DNA from: Amyloporia xantha
Lineage: Eukaryota > Basidiomycota > Agaricomycetes > Polyporales > Adustoporiaceae
Length of the DNA stretch: 64,000 bases
Reading direction: 5' to 3'
NCBI GenBank assembly: GCA_036971615.1
Contig: JAYKKR010000043.1
Coordinates: 124,001-188,000 of the forward strand
The translations under genes and the position numbers were made by a program. The notes beneath the pieces are model-generated. The model searched no databases. It was not told the origin of the DNA and saw only the letters and a program-made list of their open reading frames with translations. Each line of letters opens with the position of its first letter. Position 1 is the first letter of the stretch. Below, piece by piece: positions 1-11,295 of this stretch.

Positions 1-733
1 TGGAGGAGTGAGTGTGCACAGTCCTCTCCATACCAGAATGTAGCTTGATGTATCATGCTTTTTGTAGGTTCCTGGACGCGATCCCTACCGCTGAACTGGA
101 GCCCACTACCGAGGAGTATGTGCAGGCCGACGAGGTCAGTGAAGTGTTCATTCCCGCCTGGCCATTTGTGACCGTGATCGCTATTCGTTAGGCCGACATG
201 GGCATGACGTACGATGAGCTGTCCGTCTTCGGACGGCTGCGGAAGGTCGAGAAATGCGGGCCATACAGCATGTTCACTAAGCTGGTGCACGAATGGGGGT
301 CGTCCTTGTCTCCTACCCAGGTCTGTTCACGATGTGATATTCTCTTTACTAGGTGGTTTCTTAATATCTTTCTATTTCCACCGAGCAGATCGCGGAGAAG
401 GTCAAACATTTCTTCTTTGAGTACGCGAGGAACCGACACAAGATGACGACGCTGACGCCGTCGTACCATGCGGTGAGTTACCATGCTCTGTGCGGGATGA
501 CTAACTGAAATTCGTTGCTCCAGGAACAATACAGCCCTGATGATAACAGTATGTGATGACTATCACGGCTTATACCCATGCCGCTTACGCTGATCCTTGC
601 AGGATTCGACCTCCGTCCATTCCTGTACCCGTCGCGCTTCCCGTGGCAGTTCAAGAAGATCGACGAGGTGGCTGCGGCGCTGCCGGACAGATCGAATAAA
701 GGTGCGGATGCGCCGAAGACCGCGACGACGTGA
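1..733 (+). CDS. QNS1: Glutamine-dependent NAD+ synthetase, 3' end (partial)
   Basis: C-terminal exons of the enzyme that amidates nicotinic acid adenine dinucleotide to NAD+ using glutamine and ATP (last step of NAD+ synthesis, cytosol/nucleus). Exons read as 1-7 (end of one), 68-134, 192-320, 389-472, 524-548 and 603-733; the phase closes at every GT-AG junction and the stop is TGA at 731-733. The translation shows the synthetase-domain hallmarks [52 protein letters not shown] and the terminal FPWQFKKID, which are characteristic of eukaryotic QNS1. The glutaminase (nitrilase-like) half lies upstream of the window. Introns are 51-68 nt, typical of this genome. Family assignment is secure; only the 7-nt first piece is uncertain. 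Confidence 0.95.
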
Positions 734-3700
734 TGGAAAACAAACGAATGACGAGAATAGAGTGAATTGCGGTATAAGTGGTTATAACAAAGATAGAGCA
801 CGTGTATGCTACGGAGCAGTTGCAGTAAGAGAGAGATGCCACAAGTAGAAGCGCATACGTGAAGCGCTAGTGGATTCAGCATTGATCATAATCCAGACAG
901 TAGCTGGACTGTGCAAGCTCACTAAGCTCACGTTCGAGGACGGGATAGCTGTGAGCGTTTCGCTCACTCATGTGGGAGTATGTTCGGACAGGAGTGAGAC
1001 CTATCCGAGGGAAGATGACAATACAGAAAGGGCGGGCGCACCGCAGATGCAACTCCGGCATCATGATTGTAGCATTCTTTTCAATCTCGACCGCACATAT
1101 ACCTCGGAATAATCCAGCCCGAAAGGCTTTCATGCCGGACTAGCATTGACACTAGGCTTACAGCCCCCCCTGGAGTAGGCAAGATAGCGAGGCAACGAGC
1201 GGATGACGACTCGTATGCGGGGATCCAGAGTGCATGAACCAGGTAGAGAGCAGTCGTATTGCCCCTCTGTTGAAGTCAACGATCAGCGTTTTACATAGTA
1301 CTAGTGACTTGGGGCGATGTCGTCCTTCGAGTTTCGACATACCCCCCTGCTTTAAAAAATTCAGTATTGGTGTTTTCCGAAGTATCATAAAAATGGGTAT
1401 GAGTACTAGCATAAATTTGAGTAATAGAATTACAAATGAACATGCACCGTGTCCTGCTCAAAGTGCAGGTATGTTGGGTTGCAGTCCTGGAGATTGGTAG
1501 CGGGAAATGTTTGTCTTTGTTGTCCAGAGGCTTCGACGCCCGATGTTACCATTCAGGGACCTCTTTGCAGGTACTCACATTATTACTCTTTCCGATAATC
1601 ACCACAAATTGTCACATGTGTTCATGATCTTGCCTCGCTCGATTGAACATTGTGTCGTTGAGCAACTTGGCAGCTTCAGGCCGGAATTAGACTGGACGTT
1701 GATAATGAAGTCTGGGACGAACTCCTACGGTGTCGGGGTATGGAGGATTTCCTTTGAATAGTGAAGTGGACAGTCTGGGATCGTCGAGAATATCGTCTAT
1801 TTACCCATTCGAGCTCTGACGGAGTGCAGTTCCATAAGCCAAGATGGCCAACGTAGCGAGCCCAAGGACTTCAGCACGCTGTGGCGTGGCCCCAAGTTAC
1901 CACACGCACCTACTCGGGATATTTGATGACCAAGAAGACTTCGGCTCCGCTTTAAATGACTGGTGTTGGCCACAATAGTGAGCTTTGTACTTTGTCCAAA
2001 AGTATAGAACAATACAGCTGATGATACACTGTACGTGGCTCAGCCACCCTTCCACGGCCACTGGGATATAAATACCCTGCAAACAAACCGTGAACCATGC
2101 CTCGACTTCCCCTCCTCAGAAGCATTTCGTCGTACCTCTTCTCAGCCGGGAATATTATGCGTGCATTGTCGTTATCCATATGCGCTCAAGTGCGCACTCT
2201 CCTACACCATACAACTCCAACAGGCGGATTGTTCATCGTCCACACCTTCACGGGTAGCCACAGAGCATCTTGTCTCTTCAATACCCTTATCAGGCCCGGC
2301 TAGTCGAGACAATCACAAAGTTGCGTGCGGACAAACCACACCGCGAGGACATGAGAAGACGGCTGTCGACCTCCCAAACGGATAGCTGCCTTTGCCCGTA
2401 CATTGTGCAGTGCGATGATCAGAGCCTGAGGTTCGAGGTGGTGAGGTTGGCGCTTTTTCGCATTCCCATGCTAAGTAGTACTCACCATATAGAATTTTGA
2501 TCTGGCAGTATCTCAACAAGCAGGCGTCATCCTCACCACCAATGCAATGTACTGGAATACAAGCTCTACGAGATCCTATCTTGTTTTAAGGAGCACCCAC
2601 TCCTGCGTCAGCTCTTCATGTCTATGTAGAACTGTTGCTGCTTTGCGTTGCCACACTAACATCGTCATGACATTGTGCTGTGAGCTGACACACTGATACT
2701 GCAGGCTGGTCATTACTAAAGCTACTAAGGCAGTTATGTCCACAAAAGCTTTCATGGAGCCTTCCAAAGCGCTTCGCTCCGCTGACGTGCCTCGCTCCAG
2801 AGAGTCCTCTGCCTGCAGTCATGTCAGCGGTGTTAAGATGGCATGCAGGAACTTCGATAGACGTTTGTGATCGAGGAAATTGTATCGCACAAGTGTCCTG
2901 TTTTAGCATTAGTGGCTAAGCCTACGCGTTTGGTATTCAGCGGTCGTGAAGGGGAATCGTATTTTTGAGATCGATGGTGAGTAAGAATGCGGTTATACCG
3001 TTAATGACAACTGACTCGTGAGACTCGCAGAGTAAGGCCTGTGAATCTATTGGACGTGAGTCGCTTCTTGACGGGCGATTGACGTTAGTCTGCGAGCCTT
3101 GACAGTTGAAGGGAAAAATACTCAAGCAATATGCGGGCTCAGCTGTTTAGGTGGAAGAGACTGAGCAGAAAGCCGAACCGAGGTAGTGCCATTCTGTGCC
3201 TTCGCTTGCGTTCACCAAGACGATGCATGAAATATTTCAAATGATTGTAGGACCTATCTCTCATGTGGTCGACTCTGGGAAAAAGTGTGAACACACGTAT
3301 ACGTAGATGGTCACCTAGAGACTGTTGGCAGCAACGGCACACCCACTTGTACTTGCCACATGCGCACCGTGGAGTGTGTGAGGATCGGCATGAGACATAA
3401 TGCATATGAGGTTCTACGGACTGCAAGCGTACAGAGATACATTATCGCTAGGGAAAGGATAGACGGACGGACGAACCCTAACCACATCAAGGGAATGCCC
3501 GAGTCCACAATTAGGTCGCAGAGTCACCTAACTCGACGCCGCGACTGCAGGTATACGGTATACCAGTATCAACAAGATAGAACATTTGTGAATTGTCAAG
3601 CCGAGATATCGATGGAGAACAAGAGATGACACCGGAGAAGAATGAGTACGTTATGGAGACGAACGAGCCACGAGAACAGAACACAATATATAACTGCGAA

Positions 3701-3769
3701 GCGAGGATGCCGACAAGAGGAGCGAGAAAAGTGGAACAGAGTAAACGAGAGGCAGGGTAGATAGAGGGG
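734..3769. other. Gene-free interval
   Basis: No coding region I can support. All open frames are short, unrelated to each other and lack recognisable motifs. A TATA-like stretch (ATATAAATAC, 2067-2076) precedes an ATG at 2097 that opens a 68-codon frame, but nothing identifies it. The interval lies between the convergent 3' ends of QNS1 and the RING-PH-VWA gene. Confidence 0.5.
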
Positions 3770-6700
3770 TCATTCGCGAGCAACCCAGTCAGTACTTCGA
3801 GAGACCAGCTCGATGGAGTTGTCGATCGTCCAGAATAACCGCTCGATGGAGCTACGGCCGCTCCAGCTTTTCTGGTCACGCAGGACCATTGCCTATGAGA
3901 AAGAGATGTCAGTTCAGACAGATGAAGTAGAATTTGTGACACGTACTTGCTGAGCACCGAAATTACGCTGGTCGTGCGCAAAGAAGTCTGGATTTTCGTC
4001 GAGCGCCTCAGACAACACCTGCATGTCTTGCAGGATCGCCTGGATGGCACGGACAGCCGAAAGCGTCAGGATCTCCTTGCGATTCCGGGACGTAGCACCG
4101 TCACGGTTTGGTGGCGGCAATGTCTGAGTAATATTTTGCAAGACGGTGTGCAAAATACGACGCGTCTCACTGAGAAGTTTTTGAGCCTGTGAAAGATTCT
4201 TCCTTGACACCAGCACGAGCGCACGGGTGATCATGTCCGAAGCCAACAGCTCCATTCTGCGGCGCACAATGACAGGGTCAGATCCAGTCGTCGCAGGTGT
4301 GCGTGGCCGACTGCCACTATTTGGAAGAAGGGTGACAGTGAGGAGCACTGGGTGTGCCAGACGTGAGACATGCTTCGCAGCCGTGGGGTCGAAGAACGAG
4401 CCATCCACTTCAAACACAGGCACTTCGTCAATCATGCGGTCCATCATACCGTCCGCGAGGTCAGGCAGGTCGGCGATGGACAACGCATCAAGGCCCATAC
4501 GGCCCATGAATTGGTCCGTTGCATTCAGCGGGCGCTGCGAGTGATTCGTGGCTTGCGGGACGACCGGCATCTGCGCGACGTCACTGTTGTCCAGCTCAAG
4601 CTCGACGAGCATCTCCTTGCGTTCGCCATATCGCAGTTCACCGAGCTCCACATCGACATCGCGCCCATCCGAAGACAGGATCGCCATAGGCCCACCAGAA
4701 ATCTTGCGAATGCGGAACCGTTGCCCATCGACGATCTTCATGTGCAGTTTCATATGCATAAGGCCGATGGACATCATTCCACCGATACAGCCTGCGAGGC
4801 AGTCCCGAAGGTCGTACCAGTCTTTGACGAATGTGTATGTACCGCTCGTGTGATTTGACATCAGCCAGAGCGACGCAGGGTCGTGTGAGCGGCCGTAGCC
4901 AAAAGAGTGAATGGGAACATTGGCAGCCTCCGTGCGGGCGAGAACGAGGTCCATCTGGGCGCGTCGTGTTGTCTCAGCCGTATCGCTAACCAGAATCATC
5001 CCAGTGACCGGATTGCGGGACTTGCGCTGCAAGACGACATCGAGGCCTGGCGAACATGATTAGTTTCAACGAAGATTCTGTGATGCCTGATCAGACTTAC
5101 CATGGTTGACTGCAGTAACTACATCCGTCTTCTCGTCTTGCGACCCCCTCACCACAAACTCATCTTCAAACGGCGTGCCATCCTCTCTCCTCCCGATCTC
5201 GTCGACAAACTTTCGCAGTCTCGACCTGCTGGGTGGTTTCCCAGGGCACAAGAACGGCGTCTTCCGCACCTTACCACCGATCCCAACTTCGAACGTGACC
5301 AAACTCAGCCTGTCCTTCGGCCCAAGCGAGGAAATGATGAAGTCGAGCGATGCACGGATCACGCGTACTTTCAGAGCGGCCGTGCTCGGCGTTGCGTTTG
5401 GCGATGGCACGCTCAAGACGAGGATCAGGTCGAGCGGCGGGTGCGGGAGGGGCGCGAGCGAGTTGCTGGGCCCCGCAGACATATGCGGCGCGACCAGGGG
5501 CGTCGGCGAGCTGTACCGGCTGAGCTCCTCGTCCTCTTCCAGCGTGCTCAGTTTGTGCTGCAGCGTCCGCGCGTGCGGGTACCCATGCGGCTGCGGATAA
5601 GACGACGGCGCGCAGGTAGACGAAGAGCCGTAGGACGTGTGCGAGGAAGCCGTTGAGCGCGCGGAGCCGTTCAGGAGGAGGCTGTCCGTCGTGCTCACCG
5701 TGGTCCCGGTGCTGCCGCTGAGCATGCGCATCGCCTTCTGGCTCCCGCCGAATTCCTCGTGCAGCATCCGCGCCGCCTTCGCGCTCCCGCCGAACTCCTC
5801 CAAGTCGGGGCCCGGGCCGTTCCCAGGCATCGAGCCGTGAGGGTCGCGTCCCTGTGCCGCAGCGGTCTGCTGCTGGTACACGGCGACGAGCGCCTGGATG
5901 TGTGCGCGCCACGTCTCGAGCGAGGAGCGGTCCTTGAAGATCAGGATAAACGAGTCGAGCCGCTCGTCCTCCATGTCAATCGTCAGGCTCAGCTCGCCCG
6001 CGACGCTCGTGTCCGTAACCTGCTTGATATGCCGGATGTATATGCGCCCCTTGAGCCGGAGCACGCCCTTCTGCGGCGCGCCAGGGCCCGCGCTGCCGAT
6101 GTTCGCACCGTCAGCCAACGCAGACGCTGCGCCCGAGGCCGTGGAGAGCAGCCGACCCAGCGTGCGGCGCTTCTCCTCGACGACGCAGATGATCGCCTCG
6201 CGGAACAGGTACACGAAGAACTCGCGCACCATCGCGTCGCGCCGCACGGAGAGTAGGTCGTACATCTGGAGCGGGCCCAGCCCCGCGAGCGGGTGCCCCT
6301 TCCAGTCGATGATCCGCGTGCGCAGGTCCTCCGTGATCGCGCTGAATGGTGAATCGTCGCGCTCGGACGGTTGCATCTCCTCGTACGGCGGCGCCAGGTG
6401 GTGGTCCTGCGAGGATGTAGGGGACATGTGTTGGGATCGGGTCTGGGACTGCTGGTCGGCAGGGATGCTTTGGTGCTGGGGCATATTGTACTCTGGCATC
6501 GGGCTCGATCGCAGAGACTGATGGCCCGACTCGCCGGGATACATCCCGCCCGCGCTCCTCGGCGAGAATGTCTCATGGCGCACAGGCATGACCGTCCCAG
6601 GGACATGTGTGCTCAGCCTCTTCCCGGGCAGCTCGATCACGACGATGCATGTCAGCGGCTGGCTGGGCTCCGACGTCCGTGTGATGCTCGCGAACTCGGA

Positions 6701-8326
6701 GCGCACTTGGATCGACGGCGAGACGATGTATTGTGATTGGTCTTGCGCCTGTGGCTGTGCGCTGCTGCTGCTCGCTTTAGCGTGGTGCTCGACAGGGTCG
6801 TCTGCGGTTGGGTCGTATTGTTGTGGTTGGGCATTGGATGAGCGCGGGTTGAACGAGCGCAGGGAGGAGGGGGTGTCGCGTCCTGGGAAGAGGGAGGGGC
6901 CGTTCGGGTCGCCCATACCCGTCAGCGCGGCGAGCTCTACAGTGAGAACACATCTTAGCTAAGAAAACGTAGAATAATAGGTACAACTGACTGTTTGATT
7001 TGCCGCCATCGCCGTCACCGACTTTCATCGGTCGTCTGCAGACTCCACAGACGCCGAGATTAGATTTGCGGATAACATTGCCGGCGCGTGAGGGCCCTGG
7101 TGGAGGTCCGTACACAGCTGTGAAGCACGCCTGCATGAAGAATCAATATCGGGACACGATTGACAATGAGGGCAAAGGCATGGGGTAAAAAATAGAAAAG
7201 TGATAGCATATATGCAGCTTGCCCAACATCTCAGTTGCCCGGAGTACAAGTAGTGAGGAGCGCCGGTATATTCGAGTGCTGTCCCCGGCGTGTTCCACCT
7301 CTAATTCGAAAAATGATGATGTGCGAGGTGAAAGAGTCAAAGGTCGCAACGTGATCGACACGGACATTAATGAATGGTCGCAAAGGCAGCCGAATAGACG
7401 AAATTCGCTCTTCCAAAATGACGTAAAAACGACGTGTCTCGACCCGTGGAAGTAGGTCGCGCTTCGTAGCGTAGCTCTGCGAAGCCATGCATTGGAGTCG
7501 ACCGCACCGGGGAACCCACGTATGAAAAGCCTCTCTCACCAAGAACACCGTTGGCGTTCGAGAACATGATGGCGAGCGACCACCATGCCGACGACTTTGA
7601 CCAGCTTTTAGAGGCTGCTGGTGAGGCAGTGCAGGCACACGAATCCCGTAGATGCCTTCACCATCAACCATTCAAAATGCCCCCGCAGAATCCATCCTGA
7701 TATCCATCTCGACATGTGCGGTCAACGCCCTCGGTAAACGGTCCATCCGTTCTCGTCTGAGCACAAAGTAGGACACACCACCATATTCACCCCAACAAAT
7801 CAAGTCGCGACGACAGCCATGCAGCCTGGGAACAGATAGCAGGTACGCGACTCACTTCATGCAGCGCATGTCCGCACTCGGGCACTATGTGGGGTTTCTC
7901 GCCTGGGAGACGAAAGCTAAAGCTGAGCGGTTCGAGGCAGACGGGGCACTCGTCCTCGTTTTCTGGTGCGTCGTGGCTGGATACCACGGGGAGGGGTGCT
8001 GCGACCATGGCTGCGTAGGGGTGGAGATGACGGGGGTCGGAGCTTGCGTAGGAGGGGGGGTTGAGGGACGAGGTGTTAGAGTGGGCGGACCTGAGTGAGT
8101 TGGCGGAGGGTACGCGGGGGGGTGGGCGGTGGAATACCGAGCGGAAGGAGGCAGAGAGCGTGGACGATTTGGGAAGGAGAGAGCGGGTGGTGGGGACGGG
8201 GGACGAGCCCTCTCGAAGATGATAGGTGGACGTCGACGTTTGATGGTGATGGCTCGGAGAGGGAGAGCCCTGGCTGGCACTGCTTTGACTCTTCGACGCC
8301 CAGCTGGAGGAGAAATCGCCCTTCAT
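3770..8326 (-). CDS. RING-PH-VWA protein, Far1/Ste5-like pheromone-pathway scaffold
   Basis: Five exons: 7856-8326, 6992-7130, 5101-6936, 3947-5046, 3770-3892; phases close throughout, giving 1,222 aa. The frame is open a little further upstream, but the first ATG is at 8326 (MKGDFSSSW). Domains in order: Ser/Pro-rich N-terminus; RING finger (about 127-190) with CPVC, ECGHALHEAC and CGVC ligands, split by the first intron; a long disordered Ser/Pro/Gln-rich linker; a PH domain (about 415-560) ending in the typical C-terminal helix with Trp (ETWRAHIQ); another Ser-rich linker; and a von Willebrand A domain (about 700-960; DLILVLSVPSP, DRLSLVTFE, GMILVSDTA, IHSFGYGRSHDP). The usual DxSxS metal site is degenerate. 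RING-PH-VWA order is known from fungal Far1 and Ste5 orthologs, which tether the mating MAPK module to Gbeta; the role here is inferred from architecture only. Confidence 0.75.
7131..7855 (-). other. Unusually long (725-nt) intron inside the RING domain
   Basis: Donor GTGAGT (7850-7855 side) and acceptor CAG (7131-7133) join HALHE to ACFTAVYG, completing a C3H2C3-type RING. Other introns in this gene are 54-55 nt. The interval has no convincing ORF. It could hold an old insertion or a regulatory element, or the model could be missing an alternative exon. Confidence 0.6.
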
Positions 8327-9300
8327 GTAGGCTGCATCCACCACACGTCCACCAGATGGAGCGATATTTGCGAAAGACGGTAAATAGAAAAGAAAACAGA
8401 ACAGAAACGTATCAAACTCGCGTCGCCTTTGGGTTAGCTCGCCACGCTCATCGTCCCCCTCGCTTAGCTCCCATCAGCCTACTTCCTCTCCGCTTCAATA
8501 TTCTCTGCTCGATACACGTCCTCGACGCGTCCCTGCTCGCTCCCCGAGACAGCCTATTATCCACCAACAATGCTCTGTCTCCCTACGACGCAAGTCAACG
8601 CCCCAACTCGCGCACAAAGCCACTCACAAACAAGTCTCTGTCATTGTCCACAGCGGCACGTGCTCTCGTCCACTTTCCCAATTGGGTTTCCGCGGTCATT
8701 TCTCGGCCTCTGCCGGCACTCCCGATAAGGCAACCTGGTCCCGCTCCCACTCTCAGCTCAAAGCCCGCGACACTCTCACAGCTCTCCATCAACCTGCTCC
8801 GACATCAGCCTGTCCATACGTTCCAACGATGGACGTCGGACACGGCTTCGACGTCCCAGCATTTCGCGGCGGTGATGAGGACGCTGCCAGCCACACCGCC
8901 GCCGCCCACCCCTTCCAAGCTTTCCCCAGACGCCCAGGCCCGCAACCCACGCCTTCCCGGACGGTACGGACACTAAACAACAGCCAATTCGAACAGTCGC
9001 CCATTCCACCAGAACGAGAACCCAGAATCCGCCACTCACACCGCAACGTGTCTATCTCGAAGGTGTCGGCCGCCTGTCGCATTCGGTCTCGAATTCGACC
9101 GTGCCCTTCGTCCCGATAGCCTGATTGAATTAAACTGCTTGAATTTCAGACCCCAGAACTTGAGGCCCGCCGGATGCGAACCTGGATCTCTGCCAGCTGA
9201 GAGCTCAGTGCTCACGGCGCCACGGCATGCCGGATCAGGACAGCAGAACTGAGCTTTCTCCGCATCTTCTGCACGCAATCTGAACGTTCGCAGGCCCCTG
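8327..9300. other. Pyrimidine-rich region upstream of the RING-PH-VWA gene
   Basis: The + strand is strongly C/T-rich from about 8420 to 9000. Long Pro/Ser/Arg-rich frames are open here on both strands, but they lack identifiable domains and look like composition artefacts. It probably contains the promoter and 5' UTR of the minus-strand gene. A short unrecognised + strand gene cannot be excluded. Confidence 0.4.
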
Positions 9301-9310
9301 ATGTCCATAC

Positions 9311-9336
9311 GTATGGTAAGCGTAACGGTCGTGCTC
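9311..9336. repeat. Outer inverted repeat, left arm (26 bp)
   Basis: Perfect 26-bp inverted match to 16007-16032 (core GGTAAGCGTAACGGTCGTGC). Similarity continues imperfectly on the inner side as TGATTT and a few bases beyond. It marks the left edge of the AT-rich island. Confidence 0.8.
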
Positions 9337-10550
9337 TGATTTCGAACTCAGGCGGCGTCTTCCGCGAACGGCATCAACGGCTTTCCATAAGAAGACTGTG
9401 AGACCCTGATCACCGCAACCGCGGCGCCTTTAGATTACACCACAGCCCGTTGTAGTCAAATGCTGTATAACTTACCTTGGCTGCTGTACATATCATATGA
9501 ATCGGCTAGCTTACATATTTAGGTTGTGGTCAATTCTTTCAGCTCAAACTCTGCTTCACACATCTGATTACCACAGAAACCTGCCTTTCTTTCAGCAGAA
9601 CAAGGCTCACAGGAGACAGCTTATCAAAATAAGTGAGAGTTTGGAACATGAATCATTCCTGGTTGTCAAATCAATTTTTCAATAAGTAGAAGAGAGTAAG
9701 AGTGTGTGTTTGTGACATGACAAGGAAAAAAGAAGGAAAAAAGTAGTTCTCCTGATGTACAGTGCCAACAGTTGAGATAAGATCATATTGGATATATTGG
9801 ACTCCATACAAGCCTGCTATGCAAATTGATCTGATGCTCATGGTTACAGCTAATGCTCCAACTATTGGGTGTACATTATAGAAATTTGGTATTTAATAAA
9901 TGGTACATGGTATATAGAAGTAATTACACAGTAGATACACAGCATAAACAATACACATATATATGAAAAAAGCAATATGTGCTCAAAATCTTCAACACTG
10001 ACCCTTCTCCTCACAGGCTCTCTCTCTCTTATGGATATCAGTACATAGATTCAAAAAAGACATGAGTCATGATCTCCCATCATAATGAGAGAATCTCCAG
10101 TTTTCTCTATTCTTCCAATGGTCAAGGTCTGTTCTTGGATCTGGAAAAGCCATTCTTATTTTATTTTTTGCTTTTTGTTTGCTTGGAAAACTTATTGTCC
10201 TGTAGGGGAACAAGGAAAAAACAACTGGTAGCTTTCCTATAATCTATTGAGTCAGAAATGGAGAGGGCTAGGAGGAAAATAAACATGCTGATATTGTCCA
10301 AAATGTGATTGCTATGTAGATGCAAATAATCAGATATGCAATGATATCATCTTTGGCTACAGGGTGTCAGATTTATTTACAGTTTATTGGGGTAGCAGTA
10401 ATTCAACATATATAGGATGCAATTTGAGCCATTCATGTACGAATAGATGAAGTAATTGGAGCCTCAAAACTTACAGCTATTTGCCATTGAGTGCCAGTGA
10501 GGATTCTGATATTTAAAATTCAATGTCTGCAAGTTCATTATTGTGAGAGC

Positions 10551-10582
10551 ATGCAATTCTCCCACCAGGTTTTCGGACGCGG
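10551..10582. repeat. Middle inverted repeat, left arm (32 bp)
   Basis: Perfect 32-bp inverted match to 14133-14164, containing TCTCCCACCAGGTTTTCGGA. It ends in TCGGACGCGG and is followed by AGATC; a related TCGGACGCACAGATC occurs near 11075. Confidence 0.85.
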
Positions 10583-11282
10583 AGATCTGCGGGCGCTTAG
10601 ATGTAGATAAACTGATAATACATACCAAGCCGCACACCGTCTGCATAAGTTGAGAAGTCTAGAGAATGCAACATACGTAGGATAAAATGAGAGATTTTCG
10701 ACCAATACCTACATCGTTCGCACATCTGGGCTGAAAAGACAACATGAGCGCATATTGGGCCGTGATCATACCGCGCATGCACGGCTCACTGAGCTTCCAT
10801 ACTTAACACTAGGGAAAAATGAATAGATAACCCAAAAAATTGTCTCCTGGCACCTCCAAGCTCTCCAGTTGACTGTTATAGCTTGACATTATTCCCCTCA
10901 ATCACCATGATTCATGCATCTTCAACAGCCATGTTGAATTGCTTGCATACCACCTCTGAACACACACACATACTTCACAAGACCACTGCTGGCAACCTTC
11001 TTAAGCTAGTCAGTTATCATGTACTGTCTGCCATGCAATGATGGCGGAAGCATCTAATGTTAGAGGGAGTGCTCGGACGCACAGATCACGTGATTTAGGC
11101 GCCCATACGTCGTACATACCTGTGGTCTCTGCCTGTATCTTTCCTTAATCCGTGCTATGAGTAGCCTTCGGTTAGGTGTCGGTGTATGTGTCGGGTTAGC
11201 TGTTTTGGCGCCTACTCTCCCTCCTGAGTTCCTAGGAGTATATCTGCTCTCTGAGCACCCCTTTGCGTCTGTGTTTCCTCTA

Positions 11283-11295
11283 CATCAGGAAAAAC
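11283..11295. repeat. Inner terminal inverted repeat, left (13 bp)
   Basis: CATCAGGAAAAAC, preceded by CTA. The exact complement is at 13959-13971, followed by CTA. Confidence 0.7.

Noticed and set aside
5102..6962. Several long + strand frames opposite the PH/VWA exon
   Set aside because: Shadows of a GC-rich coding exon; their translations are Arg/Ser-rich with no conserved motifs, whereas the minus strand carries PH and VWA.
8095..9120. Long + strand Pro/Ser/Arg-rich open frames
   Set aside because: They overlap the RING exon antisense or continue through C/T-rich DNA. No domain is visible, no exon chain closes in phase, and introns that would be needed are too short.
9311..9360. Intact tRNA gene at the left outer repeat
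   Set aside because: An anticodon-arm-like hairpin is present, but acceptor and T-arm stems do not form.
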